Origin: Nymphaea colorata
Taxonomy: Eukaryota; Streptophyta; Magnoliopsida; Nymphaeales; Nymphaeaceae
Length of the DNA stretch: 64,000 nt
Direction: 5' to 3'
Assembly: GCF_008831285.2 (NCBI RefSeq)
Contig: NC_045144.1
Span: 20,165,716-20,229,715 of the forward strand
The position numbers and the translations under genes are program-made. The notes beneath the pieces are model-generated. The model saw only the letters and a program-made list of their open reading frames with translations. It did not search any database and was not told where the DNA came from. Below are positions 1 to 14,100 of the stretch, piece by piece (the stretch's first letter is position 1; every line of letters begins with the position of its first letter).

Positions 1-1024
1 GCTGATATTCTGAATTGGGCAAACAATAAAGTCAAGAGTGTGGGAAGAAACTCTCAAATGGAAAGTTTCAAGGTATCAGATATTCTTTGTTTGCATTCAT
101 CATTTTACATTCACAAATTCCGGATTTGGAATATGCATTTACAGTGTATTTCCTCTATTTCTTTTTTCCTATTTATTTTGAAAGGATAAAAATCTTTCGA
201 ACGGGATATTTTTCCTCGAACTTCTCAGTGCTGTAGAGCCAAGAGTTGTCAACTGGAACCTTGTCACAAAAGGCGAAAGTGGTATGCTTGCATAATGCTG
301 TTTAAATTTCTTTGATTTTTTCATTCTGTTGCTATCCATGATCTGAAACTATTATCTCTGAACTGGTCTTTATGGTATTCTGGCTTTCTGAAGTTAAAAG
401 TTTGTCAATTATCTTTAATGCCATTCTCCTTTACTTATTGTTGTTTTCTGATCCATGTTCCTGTCATTGTGATGCAGACGAAGAGAAGAAACTGAATGCA
501 ACATACATTATCAGTGTAGCACGAAAGCTTGGTTGTTCCATTTTCTTGTTGCCTGAGGACATCATGGAGGTACTACTATCTGGACTTTTCTATTATTGCT
601 TGTGTTGGAACTTGGACATGTGCCAAATTGGAATTTATGTTATGGAAATAATATGACAAAATATTATGTCTATCCTTCACTTTTGTGATCTGTTTTTGCC
701 TTTTGCTGTGTGCTGTGTCCTTTCCTTTTCTGGCAGGTGAACCAAAAGATGATTCTGACATTGACTGCAAGCATCATGTATTGGAGCCTGCAACAACCAT
801 CTGAAGATGCACCTCAAGCCACTCCAGATATTGAAAACGGAAGCATCTCCAATGGTGTTGACGCCTTGAGAATTGAAGATAGTGTTTCAGAAACATCATG
901 TACAGATGAAACAACCTCCGAAGCATCTGCGCAGGTTGTCGAAAGCCCTTTACCAACCACTGAATCTTCTTCACCATCTGCTGAAGATGGAGACAGCATT
1001 GCTAGTGAGCCCCTGCAACAGTAA
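1..1024 (+). CDS. Fimbrin (actin-bundling protein), 3' part only
   Basis: Plant fimbrins bundle actin filaments in the cytoplasm through tandem calponin-homology (CH) actin-binding domains. Four exons are visible: 1-72, 185-281, 478-569 and 737-1024. All junctions are GT-AG and the joined frame is open for 182 residues to a TAA at 1022-1024. The fragment begins [13 protein letters not shown] and contains [38 protein letters not shown] and [16 protein letters not shown], which match the last CH domain of plant fimbrins. After SLQQ comes a tail of about 75 residues rich in Ser, Glu and Thr, of the variable kind that ends plant fimbrins. The 5' part of the gene lies before base 1. Which fimbrin paralog this is cannot be told from the C-terminus. 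The family call is very secure. Confidence 0.93.
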
Positions 1025-2401
1025 AAGGGAAAAGCACAACGCTTGAGAAACTATACTTTTATCTTTTTTATTTCTTTTATTTGTTTATTTGTTTATTTTT
1101 TGGTTCTTTATACACGAACAGGTCACTGGCATTAAAGATGTACGTAGGTAAAATCAGTCTGATGTAGCAATAAGTTTGTCCCTTACTGTGTATGCTTGTA
1201 ATTTTTTTTACGGGCAGTACAAAGTGTATCTAAAATTCGTCATATAAGCTGGAGGCTTCAGTTGATTCAAGCTAGATGTGTAAATATATGTTCTGGTGGA
1301 TTTAATCCCAGCATTTTGATCAGTACACGTACGTCTCTATCCGAGTGATGAAGAACTGGTTTTTTGCACTTTCCTGCATTAGACTTCCAGTGTGCACAGT
1401 GGCATGGAATAGGAATTGCCAAATTAGTACTCAAATTCATCCTCGATATCAGTTGTGAATGGTTCAGATCTATGATGAAGGTGTTGCTATCTTGTGCCAG
1501 TTCTGTCTTCCTGTTTTTTTCAACCGTTCGTAGTGATCTTACCCGTTTTGCCCGTTTGTGTTTGTTCTCGAATATTTTTTACGGCTAAGACTACCAAATG
1601 AACGGGTTGTGTGGAGGAGAGAAAGAGAGAGAGAAAGTGAAAGTGGTATAAGCCAGACTCTAGGAACCTTCAACCTCGTTTGCGTTCAAACTTCAAACGT
1701 TAGTAAGTCTCTCCCACCCCCGACGGCCCTGGAAAGAGAATGGGCTGCCACAACAGCCCCTTCTCTTTTGAGTGCCCCCATCTTTCTTTTGAGAATATCT
1801 CTCTCCCTCAAACCAGAGAGGGGCTCCGTCCTTTCTCTCCCTCTATCTCTGACTTTGCATTGGTCGATGCCGTCTCTTTTTGTCTGCGATGGGGTCGCAG
1901 CTGTGCCATTTTTCTTTTGTAATTTTTTAACTTGATGATGGTACAATAATAAGAAACGTGGTTCAGCTGGCAAAAAAATGAAGAATTAGAATAAGCAATA
2001 GAATGTTGCATGCCTACGCATGTGGCAGAATGTATTTGACATTTGAATGTCAAATAAAAATGCTATCATTAAATTATGATATAACTATGTTAACTGAAGA
2101 TTAGCAAATGAGCTGATAACGCAAATGGAAAGGAGAGGTACAAGTAAAAGCGGTCTTAAGGAACCTTTTAGTGATGACTTTGTGCATATGATCTGTATGG
2201 TTCTAAACCACGAGATTATTTTGTTTTGATGTCTAAATGGGATTTCATTGTAAAGTTCAATAGCGTAATGTTTTTGAAAGTTCAAGCTGCAGGCTGTTAT
2301 AATTTGCAAGTGATAGAAAGAAAGATGCAACCATGAATTATTAAGTTGTTAATTGCTGTGGCAACCGGCCCTTTCTCTGCCATGGCTGCTTACTGCATGT
2401 A

Positions 2402-2445
<44 letters not shown>

Positions 2446-3319
2446 GGTTGAAGAAGCAGCAATGGCGGTACCATTTCATGATCCAGTTTTCAAAGGTCCT
2501 ATGCACGTGTCTGTGCACGCGATGGAATAAATTTTCTACAGGCATAGACAATTCAACAAATTTAAGCAATTCTTTTCCTGCAGCGACTGTATGGGATGCC
2601 ATTCAACAAATTTGACCAACTTTCCATAATATCATTGGGCCGTTCATAGGCATTTAGCTTGATCGAGAATTCGAACCATTTTATATCCCTAAAAGTTCGA
2701 CGATTGTAGGAACTGCTAAAAAAATTGCCAAGATCCAGGATGTTAAGTGTCACTTTTGGCCTGATCTCACGTTTCCCATGCAAACTCTGAATGAGGATTG
2801 CTCATTTAATTAGAATCATCCGTGAGACTGCACATCAAGGCAACAAATTGTTTTACGTCCATGCGCACTGTGTACATTAATCGATTCTTCAAGCCCCGGA
2901 ACGTAGAGAAAGCATGACATTTGTGGCTATAGCAACGTATCGAGATATTCCATGTTCATGCTAATCTACTTCATGATCTTCAATGGAGCTACCTGAAACT
3001 GAAATGGATCTCACAAGATTGCTACAGTTAATACAGTAAGTCCAAGTGGTAGTATAATCATATTAGGAGGTAGATACCGTTCATGAACAGATGCACGATA
3101 ATTCCAAGCATATGATAATTTGCTTGCACCAACTCAATTCACAGCCTTCTCCATGGACGACACCCTTTTCGATCCCCTCAAGGTCTCTACTTTGCGAGTA
3201 CTCTGTGCAGCATCAAGACAGGGCAGCAAGGTCAGCGGCTCGCAACAGCATGACAACCCTCCATCATCCATACGCAAAATGTGTTAGTCCAAACAATTTA
3301 CAGTCAGCCGTGGCGGTTC

Positions 3320-3613
3320 GTGGGCATGATTGGACTGCTAGATTAGGCTTTTAAGACACGTTTTTCTTTGTCAGGAAGGTGGGTAAAAGGCCTTTTCAGC
3401 TGTTCATTCAGGTTGCCGGAGAGGGGGTCCGGCAGCTTTCCGGCCTGAGAAAGAGAGAGAGTCGTTCAAGGGCATGCCTGGACTGCTACATCTGGCTTTG
3501 GAAGACACTTTTCTGGTTGTCAGAAAGGGGGTAAAAAGCCCCATTTCAGCCATTCATCCCGGCTGCCGTAACACCCCTTCCAGCAACTTGCCGGCCTGAG
3601 AGAGAGAGAGTGA
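3320..3613. repeat. Tandem duplication, two units of about 148 bp
   Basis: The segment beginning GGGCATGATTGGACTGCTAG at 3322 recurs diverged at 3470 (GGGCATGCCTGGACTGCTAC). Both copies continue through a GGTAAAA/GGGTAAAA stretch, a TTTCAGC-TTCAT stretch and CCGGCCTGAGA, and end in a short GA run. Divergence is considerable, so the duplication is old. No coding potential is seen. Confidence 0.75.
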
Positions 3614-4855
3614 GACTGTGAGAAGCGGTGCGGTGCAGTCAAAACGAGCGGAAAGAACAGTCGCAGTTCATAACAGCAGAGAGCGGCACCAGTTCGACCA
3701 GCGAGGAGCGGCAAAGCGTCAAGGCTTTGCCGTCAATCTAGGGGCCAAAAAATCGGGAAAGTTTAAGCCCCCGACATTTTCTCGTTGCATTCCAGGATAG
3801 TTTAAATAGAAAATCCAGAAAAAATATTTCTTACCGTTTGATTAAGTACTGGCAAGTCGCAACTATTTTGAAAACCATATTCAAGTTATGCCCATTCAAT
3901 TCTAAGCATACGTATAAATAAGCACCCATTTTTTGAAAAATTATGGATAGCCACATGAGTTATACAATCATTCAAATACAGTTCACTGATAAAAAAAACG
4001 CTAAAATATTCTTAAAAGACACTTCAATACTTATTAAAAAATAATTGAAAATTTTAAATTACATTATGTAGATCTACTATTCCGCGAGTTTACATCTGTT
4101 TTCCTCTTTCGTTTCTACAATCAATGTGAAATCATGTAAAATTATCTGAAAAACTTTCTCTCAAAGGCAATTTATTTTTCCTTTAGACAAATATATTTTG
4201 AAGCTACTTTAACATTTTATAAAACTTGTGCTTGTGAATTATTCTGTGAATGTAAACAATTATAGATTGTTAAAACATTAATATATTAAAGAATTTAACA
4301 CTTATTGTAAATTTCAAATGCTTCAAATCTAGGTAAGCAACCACTTGTAGACTTAAAAAACAATTAATATAGACACTTAACTTTTTAAAGTAACAAAAAA
4401 GTATCGGTTATTTTATAGTTTTTTGTCAAAAAGTAAATCCAGTTTTCAGGGTTAAAGAAAACTTGCCGTTTTAGTTTTGGAAGCAAAACCATATTGTTTG
4501 CCCACAAAGTGTCCTTTTTGACGTACATAATAAGTAGTGACTTATTGGGTTCCCAAACAAGTTATATATTTTGCCCTTTTATTTTAAGTCACATAGGTAC
4601 TTCAGCAATTAGGACATACTTGAATATTTTTTAATCAAAATTAATTCCAACTACTTAATTTTATTTCATTTAGTTAGCATCTAACTCAAATTTGATTTTA
4701 TAGAATTATCATGCATTAGCAATTAATGTTTTTATTTATATAACTTATTTATTTAAATATTTGTTTCATTTTTTTTTTGTGATATTTTCATATACATTCT
4801 GCCGTACATACTCATAACCTATATCCCTATTAATTGAATCAGATTACTAGATACC

Positions 4856-4999
4856 TTAAAAGTTGTTTGGTAAATATAAGACTTTGTATATGTTTCATGA
4901 GTCTAATGAAACACCTAGTCCTAGCGTTTCATACACCTACCCTAAACTTTAGGATTAATTCATGAAGCATGTAATCCAACTACCAAATGACTCCTTAAA
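4856..4999. mobile_element. MITE-like element with imperfect terminal inverted repeats
   Basis: The left end reads CTTAAAAGTTGTTTGGTAAA and the right end reads CTACCAAATGACTCCTTAAA, which is its imperfect inverse. The interior is AT-rich and non-coding. Immediately after the right end a second ATTGTTTGGTAAATAAAACA occurs, suggesting a nested or truncated second copy. The TTTGGTA-type end resembles short hAT-like MITEs common in plants. No target-site duplication was resolved. Confidence 0.45.
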
Positions 5000-5379
5000 A
5001 ATTGTTTGGTAAATAAAACATTTTGTAAGCATTTCTTGTATCTATCTTAAAGATTATGATAGATTCATGAATGAAATAGATTTACGGAACTCTAACTACA
5101 AAACTGCTAACAGCTGACGTGTGTACATTCATACTAGATCCGAAGAAAACCTTGAATTCCATGGACTTACACTTAAATTTGGATGTGGATTTGATAGGAA
5201 TCTGATGGCAAAGGAAAACATGTCATATTTTTTTCCATTATATAAACGAATAATTCTAAAATCAGAGAAATGGCTCATGTGAAAATTCCGGAATGGCTAA
5301 GATTCTGTTTTAGCGTAAGATTACAAAATTGCAATTTCTAACCTTTCATAGTCGGTGTCGCCGTAGGCGCCCGTGGTTA

Positions 5380-5567
5380 TTATTTCTCAGAAACGTTGAA
5401 GGGTCGGGGTACATAAATCAATATAGTGGGAGCAGAAGCCGACGGGAAGCGTTCTTGAAGTCCCCGTTCGTGGGTTCCGATCAGATGAAGGAATAGGGAG
5501 GGACGGTTCTGAGCAGACAGCAGCAGAAGAAAAAGAAGAAGAAGAAGGAGAAGAAGAGGGGGAAAAG
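5380..5567 (+). promoter_or_regulatory. EDM2: Probable EDM2 5' UTR exon with purine-rich tract
   Basis: The coding ATG at 5791 sits three bases after a good acceptor (GCTGCAG ending at 5787). The start codon is therefore preceded by a 5' UTR intron. The best donor is AAAAG/GTATTG at 5567/5568. Upstream of it lies a GAA/AGA-rich tract (about 5518-5566), typical of plant 5' UTRs. The transcription start is not determined; a cDNA would settle it. Confidence 0.5.
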
Positions 5568-5790
5568 GTATTGAAGGCAAAATCTTGGAACGATTTTTTC
5601 TCACCACTGAACAAGATTTTAAAACCTAAAATGCTCGATATACTTCATTTTTTCATTGTTTTCTGTCTCTCTCTCTCTCTCGCGAAAACCAATTTTTTTG
5701 TGTCAGTATTTTATTATTGGGAACTTTCCTGATTCATTGACGGTTTTCGGTTGATGGTGGTGGTTGTTTCCTGGTTCATTGCTGCAGGCA

Positions 5791-8700
5791 ATGTCGATGT
5801 CGGATGAAGACGAAGAGTTTGTGCCGGACCAGGTATCCAGGTATTACTTCGTGGATGAGAACGAGGACCCAGTGTCCTTCGCGGTTTTGCCTTTTCAATG
5901 GAGCGATGGGCAGAAGACGGGGGGCACCGATGGGGAGGTTGTTTTGCATGGCATTGCCGATAGTGGGCAGCAGAAGGTGTACAAGCCCGTCATCGCCTGG
6001 AAGCTGGAGCTTTCCGCGAAGAAGCCTACCATGTTTGTTCTTTCCAAAGATGAGAAGTGGTATGATTATCCTGCAAATAGTTGTGTATTAGGCGCTATTG
6101 ATTTTCTTTGTTTCGTTGTCTTTTCACTTTTCGGACCAGTTATCAGGGAAACAATCCAGCTTTTTATTTCTTGGGTTACTGTGGTTTCCAGGATAGAATT
6201 GTCCAAGCCAAGGCCAAGTTACGAGGAAATGATAAGGTCGGCCTTGATTATGGTGCATGCTCTTCACTTTGGATATTCAAATCCCAATGCTTCGGAGAAG
6301 GAATTGTGGGATTATTTACTGAAGACATTCAGGTTTACAGTCGTTTCTTGGCCATAGAGAATGCCATGTTCTTAATTTGTTCTGAAGACTGCAATTTTCT
6401 ATTTTAAAGCTAATTTGGCTCCCGTTGCGTCCTTTTTTGATGACCAATTTGACAATCTACTTTTGGATGAGAAATTCTGAATGGGGTTTTGTGCAATTGG
6501 CAGCATATATGAGCCTGAACCATCTGATGATGATTTGCGGGAACATCGGTCTTTGATTCGTGAGATTATCCAAAGCGATGAAGTCCTGAAAAAGTCTAAG
6601 GTTAGGCTGAAAAGTTTCTGTTTGAACGTCGTGGTACAGAAAGTGCAGATTAGGTCACTGCCGGGTTACCCGGTGAACGTGCAATGCCATCAGGACCGCA
6701 TACGTATTGACTGGTGTTTCGTGAGACTGGTGTTCAACGAACGGGACATTGGTGAACTAACCAGCGATAGATGCGGGTCCCTGGTGGTGTTATGTAACAC
6801 TCAGTGATTCAGTATCATTTTATCCTTTCTTGCTGCTGTTCCTAGAATTTTACATTTTTCAGTGATCTACCTTACCAGTCCAAAATTTTCTGGATCCCTT
6901 GGAGGAATGTCATATAACTAACTACTCTTGCTTCTGGCTAGGTGTAAATAAGAGGCTTGCTTGAAAACTTTTTTCTTGCTTACATTGCTGAAGTGATTAG
7001 ATAGTAAGAATGCTTTCATGGGTTTGGATCCGCCTTTGCTTCAAGAGTCGTTATTGTGAAATGGTGGAGAAAGATTGTTATGTAGGACACCTGAAATTAA
7101 AATCTTTTTGGGCACAAGTTGTTAAACAGGGTTTTCGGATTCCCGCAAAATGGGAAGCAGGAAAAAGATCGACAAATGAAGACAAAGAAAACCAGGAGAT
7201 GTTAAGTTTAGCATGCAAGCATCTAATCCTGGCGGGCTTGTATCCTCCTCCTCTTCTGCTCATCTTGGTGGGCAAGCTGGAGGATGACCCCATAGGACTC
7301 AAGCCCCTGGTTATGATAGTACAACCTTATCTATAACTGCCTCATCCCTTTCGTTATTCGTTTTTTTCACATGCATCTCGTTCTTACCCATCAATTATGA
7401 ATCAGCAGTTTTTCTTTTCTTCTTTTTTACAACATAATGATAACAACCAGTTATATCTGCAGGATTATATATTTGACTGCTTCACTAGCAGCATAACGGT
7501 TGATGACTAGTATAAATCAATAAGAACACTCTGATAAATTGTATGCAGCATTACAAGTTTCTAAAGATTAACATAGTTGTTTGTACTTCATGGAAACGAG
7601 AATGCTTATTGAGCTCATAAAATGATAAAAGTCATGTCCTGAATCTTTAGTACTCAGTAGGAATGTTTGATTAAGATGGACACTTATATACAAAGCAAGT
7701 CATGCCATTGGGTATTTTATTGCCAAAACTAAAAAGTCTTTAGTCTATATTCCTGTCTCTGTTTCTTTTTTTCTCAATGCAAGCCCCAAAGGAGTATGTT
7801 TCTCTAATTGGTTCTTCTGATATTTTTGCAACATTTGGAACTCCAAGTAATGTTTTGGTGGTGGTTAGCATTATAATTGGGGCTCTCATATCCTAGATTT
7901 TTGGAAGCCCAGCAGTATTTGGTGAAGAACTATAAGTAGATTAGCTGTTTTTCTCATATTGCTTTTCTTTTCTCAATTAGGTGGCACAGCTACTTGTTGA
8001 GGACACTTCAACAAAGAGTAAATCAGTGACTGGGGTTTGTACACATGAATGAATTCCTTATTTTTAGGAACACTTTTTCTAATGTAGTGTTTTGAACATT
8101 TTCATTTTGTGATTTCCACTGGTAGGGTTCTCTGTCTAACTCTGGTGTTAAGAAGCGCAAGTTTATAGTTGATGGTGCTGATGATACTGATGATGGTGAC
8201 GACGAGGATTTAGGAGACTCTGAAAGTAATTCAGATGATGATGATGAAGAATCAGACTTGTTTGACTCTGTCTGTGCAATTTGTGACAATGGTGGTGATC
8301 TTCTATGGTAGAACTTATTGGCAAACTATTATTATTATTTTTATGTTCTGCTTTTAACTGTTCAATTAATAATGTTCTTGACAAGATAAAAACTATGTTG
8401 GTTTAGGTTTATTAATAAATGTCACCAAATTATTGACACTATAAAAATTTCAAAATTGACTAAAAATAGGAAAGAAAGCTTATTTTTTTTGTTTCTCTTC
8501 TATAACTATAATGATGAAAATGTCCATTTGAAATCGGTTTTGAAATTATTTTGACATTTACACTTTAAATTGCTTTTTCAGAAGTAAAAGACTTCTGAAA
8601 TGTATTATTTTCAAGATAATTAGTGACACATATCACTATTGTTTTGGTTTAACCTAGTGTGCCTTATTTTTGAGGCCTCTTATTTGATGCTTAAGTAGTC

Positions 8701-11145
8701 CTTTAGTGTGTATTGTATTGGTTTTTGTTTTCTTTGATTTTCCCATCTTTTGCAAGTTTTTTAGGTTTTTGCTTTTTTTGTTTGGCAATTTTTCTTACGT
8801 CCTTGGCTTTTTAAAAGTAGGATTGCATGGTGACACTGATAGCCGTTGAGGTCATTTTGTATGTAGGGGTAAATCCCTCGTACATGCACATACACATGGA
8901 TATGCACACTTACACATGCCTTTGCTGTAGAATCTAAAATTAGTGGTATCCATATTCTGCATTGGAATCTGTGCACATGGATGCTTACATATGTTTATAC
9001 ATTATATTACATCTCCTTTTAAATATGATGAACTTTGTAGTTCACTTTTTGAACCTACCTTTCCCTGGCAGTTGTGATGGCTGTTGCTTGAGGGGCTTTC
9101 ATGCTATTTCTGAATCTGACTGTCCATCACTAGGATTATCATCCAAGGCTGAAGTAAAGGTATTTCAAGTTGTTCAGCAAATTTCAAATAAATGTCTTAG
9201 ATTATTCATATTAACCATGCTTTGTACATTCACTAACTCATATTTTATGGTCGTTGTGCAGGCTATTCGAAATTTTTATTGTGGAAATTGTAAATATAAA
9301 CAACATCAGTGCTTTGTTTGTGGAAAATTGGGATCCTCGGACAAATCATCAAATCCTGAGGTTGGATATTTTTCTAGAGTTTTTCTTGGATCACTTGCAT
9401 GTCTCCCATGTATTTTCTTAGAGCTGGTCAGTACTTTGCATGCATGGAATGGTTGAAGACTCAGGCTTTCAAATGTAATTATTCTACTGTACTCATTGTA
9501 CTCATTTTCCATAATGATTGCAGTTGTGGTGCCTTAAGTTGAATTTCTTCTTTCTGGAGGTGCAGGATACGTGTCCTCTAGTATCCACTTAGTCTTCCTG
9601 GTCTCAGCCCCTAATCAGTCTAAACCAGTTGTTGGGCAGTCCACACAGAAATTATAACTATACATTTTGATGAGGTTGAAGGGACTCAACCTCCTTGAGT
9701 GGTTGGTGTCTAACCATTTTGTCTTGCTTGATCTCAGATGAGGCTGGCCTTTGCAATACTAACCTTTACTTGGTTATATTATCCAACATTTGCATACCTG
9801 ATCTTTTTTTTTTTTTGGGTTGAAGATACTTATTAAGGAATTGGTAAACTCAAGATGGAATCAACAATTTATGGTTGGTTTCACCTTTAATTGATTTGGA
9901 TGAATATAGATAAATGCTTTGTTGGAGGTGAAAATGTATTGACATGATGTATATGAGAGAGCTATGATGACAGTGGTGTAAACTGTAAAGACCTCAGCGT
10001 GCAAGCTTGGTTTGCGCAGAAAACCACAAGAGATATTTTTTCGGATGCTATGATTTGTTAAACAAGAACAAATAACAAGAAACAGGTTCTTCCTTGGTTC
10101 TACTAATTGAGGGCCATTGTTGTCTGGCAGCAGAGCTCCTTTTGCAAACTGAGGCAGTAGCTTAACTGCTAGCCTTTGTCAATTTGGCATCCACAAGCAG
10201 TTATAAACTTATAACTTTGCTTCGAAAAAAGGATTCTCAGCTGAAGGGTTGGTTAGCTCCTTTTGCCTGAGTCTTCAAGCTTCCTTTCATGTCCAGCTTT
10301 GCAGTATATTAGGACACCTCCTGGAGTGAAAACTTTTATGCTTCTGTGGTTTGTAAACGATATTCTCTGTCTTCACGCTTCTATTTTAAGGTGCCAATAA
10401 CTGGTGCCATCTTTGCCTTTCCAATTTGTTTATCTGTAGTTTGTGCTTTGGTTCTGAATCCTGGAAAGGAGGGGACATCCATGGGACGTCACTAGCCTAT
10501 CATATAGTTTTGATGTCTGACCTGTTCCATATGCAGTGAGATTGTACATATAATCTTTGAACGCTTTCTTCATCTTTGAATTAATCTGGATTTGGCAGGC
10601 ATGTGGAAGAGATAAGGTGGTAATCTGGTACTAGATGTGAAGATCATTAATGACCTTTGATGGAATTCTGAAACACTTTTTCAGATGTCTCTCTTCATTG
10701 TTGGAATACCATCATATAGTTTGATGTTCCAACCTTTTCCATGTGCATTGAGGAATTCCATAGTTCATCTTATAGATATTTTTTAAGGCATTATCAAATT
10801 TCACTCTTCGGTTTGATTGGAATAATTTTTCTCAGGTATTAGTTGGGAAGTTTGTTTTTCTCAGGAAAATCATGAGAAAGATTTAAAAATACAAAAACAG
10901 TCATATGAAAATTTGAGTTTTGTACTATTTTTTTTGCAAACATTGATCAAAGTAAACATATCTAATAATATTTTGTTAAAATAAACCTAAAAAATTAAAA
11001 TATAATAATATCATCTTTCGGAAAAATTAGGGTTAGGTTATTGATAGTTTTGGTTAGGCACAATGAATGCTATGTCACATGCGGGTGGGGCCACTGGCGC
11101 GAGTGCATGTGTGGCAAGGGTGCATATATATATATATATATATAT

Positions 11146-11189
<44 letters not shown>

Positions 11190-14100
11190 CAAAATTGTCC
11201 TTAAACAAGACAAAATTATCAATTAACAAATAATAAATTACTGCCAAAGTCACATTCTGGATTCGAAAATCTGTAGCATTCTATTTCTTCCATGTCGTAT
11301 ACATTATTGTGGAGTCTGATGTCAAATTTTACAATCTTACTGATAACATGAGCTGTGCATGTTATATATCCAGTATTATAAGTTTACACTCATATAAACA
11401 TACAGCATGTATTATTAAAACTGGTAATACGTACATAAAATTTATAAACAGCATATATATATGTATGTATCTATATAAAATTATAAAAAAATTATAAATA
11501 TATATCATAGAACTGATTAACAAAACTTGTGCACAGTATACAGTAAACTTGTTACCCAATTAACAAAACTTAACTTATAAGCAGCACGAAATATATGAAC
11601 ATATGCAGTGTATAAACAGCATATATTGCATCCAATATTAAACTGCAAAAGTATGCAGTAAAATACAAACATCAGTATAGTAAATGCAGAAAAGCAATTA
11701 AAAATTGAAAACATACTTTAGAAAGGCATCACCTTTTTTTTGTCGAAAAGAACTGAAAAGGACAAAAGTGTCCCCGACAAAGTTTGACCACAGCTGACTC
11801 ATTGGTTGCTGACTTGCTGCAGTCGGTGACTGCTGCGTCTGAGCCACCACTATTTTGGTGAGTCCTTGTGGCATAGGATGAATGGGGATAATATATAAAT
11901 ATATTCATTTTGGTGGAGAGGTGCTAGGTCCTTCTAAGTCCAGTCGATAGGTACTTTAGCCATCTGATGGCTGATGCTGAGTTGATACATGGGTATTCCT
12001 GAATCTGGGTGTAGAAGGTGCCTAAAGAAATAGTCTAGTTGAAGTTGGACTATAGAATTTGAACTAGTTTCATGTAAGTAACCGAAGTTGCTTGAACGTA
12101 GCAAAGGCTCTGTACCAATCTATAGATTTTCTGGTGATTTCTTACCTTTAGCATACTCCTTGCTTGTCATTCTTTTCTTCAGGCTGGCTCTTGTTTTGTT
12201 TTATCTTCTCACCCATTTGTAGCAACTGTTCTATTCATTCCCCTTCTTGCAGGTCTTTCAATGTGTTTCAGCAACTTGTGGACATTTTTATCATCCAAGT
12301 TGTGTTGTAGGATGGCTCTATCCAGATAATGAAGCTGATGCACAAAAATATGAGAAGAAAATTGCAGCAGGAGAGCCCTTCACATGCCCTGTTCACAAAT
12401 GCATTGTATGTAAACAGGGAGAAGATAAAGAGAACAAAGAAATGCAGTTTGCAATTTGTAGACGTTGTCCCAAGGCATATCATAGAAAGTGCTTACCAAG
12501 GTACTCGTGATATATAATATCTTATCAATGATCACACCTCAATGCCTTAGAAAAAAATTGAAATTATTTGCAGCGAGTTTCGTAGGATGTTCCTCATTTT
12601 CTTTGTTGAACAGAGAAATATCTTTTGAGGATGATGAGGATATAATTCAAAGGGCATGGGATGATCTACTTCCAAACAGAGTGTTAATATATTGCCTGTG
12701 AGTTCTCCCTTGCTTAAAAACGACTTTCTATGTATTTATCAGACCCTATAAATTTTAGTGTTCTTTGAACAGAGAGCATGAGATTGATGAAGAATTGGGT
12801 ACTCCAGCAAGAGATCACCTGATATTTCCAGAAGAATCATTGAAGAGGAAAGTGCACCCTCCATCGCATGAACAAGTAAAGGAAAAATCTGCATTGAAGA
12901 AAAGAAAGATCTCTACTGAAGGCATTAGTCAGGGGAAATCAACTGTTGGAGCACTTCAGAAAAAACATGTGATGACCTCGACCGTAAAAGGAACTGAATC
13001 TCCTAAAAGAATTGTAAAAGCACTCACGGTTAAAGCGGTTGATTCTGTCCCCGAATCCAAGATGCATGATGTCATTAAGAAGTCAAGAAGTAGTGCTGCC
13101 TTGAAAACGAAGACTTCCACATTGGGTAATGGGGATAAAGTAGCCAACTCTACGGCAGTTAAACCCTTGAAGCAATCTAAGAAGAATGATCAGATGCTAA
13201 TAGAGACTGCTGCTGTGGAAGCTAGTTCAGAACCTATAGTGGACAGTGAAGCAGAAAAGAGGTTATTATTCTCTTTGCTTCAAATATATAGCACTAGCTT
13301 AATGCTGTAGGTTCATAAAATATAGCCATTTTACATCTTATATGTTGGGCTGCATCTTAGATAATCAACCTAATATAACTTGGACGCAATGCTATGCAGT
13401 GCATACTAATATTTGAGTACCGTTATTGGTTAAGATATTTTTTTTTGACCAAATACATGCAGTATAAATAGTGTATAAAATGTTGGGGTCATGTTTAGGT
13501 GGAGTGCAATGTTGAGTGCTTTATCTTGTATGTTACAGTGAACTAAACAACCATTGAAGCCCATGTCCATGTAATGTGCTAGACATCCATCCAAGACAGA
13601 CAACTGTACGACCTTATCTTGTATATTACAGTGAACTAATAATGAAATGTGCAATGTCATTTTCTATGATAGAATATTTGCTATTCTAGAATATGTGGAT
13701 TCCTAGACCATTGGTAAACTGATTCATGATTTTCCAATTCATGCAGAGTGGTAGCTCTGATTGACAAATGCAAATCTGCCGTGACTTTAAAAGACGTTCA
13801 GAAAAAGCTGAAGGTGCCTTCTATCTATTCCCATGGTTCCACACAGTCAGTTACCTATGGAAAAGTAGAAGGTTCAATTGAGGTATTACTACTTAGATTG
13901 TAAATGGATTTAATTTCTTGTGTAAATTCCTCTTTCCTCAAATCCCTTTGGCATTAATTTTTGTGAGAATGCCTTTAGGCTATTAAAGCAGCACTGACAA
14001 AATTGGAAGAAGGTGGTAGCATTGAGGATGCAAAGGCGGTTTGTGAAACTCGGATGCTGAATCAAATAATAAAATGGAAGGTAACTTTAAACTGAATTGC

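Larger units (their letters stand above)
1025..5379. other. Intergenic region between fimbrin and EDM2
   Basis: No supportable gene. The first 200-300 bp should be fimbrin 3' UTR (T-rich; a candidate AATAAG signal near 1170). A GA microsatellite lies at 2413-2443. A 148-bp tandem duplication lies near 3320-3613. From about 3800 to 5340 the sequence is very AT-rich and includes a MITE-like element near 4856-4999. The short open frames here have no recognisable domains and no splice-consistent extension. Confidence 0.7.
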
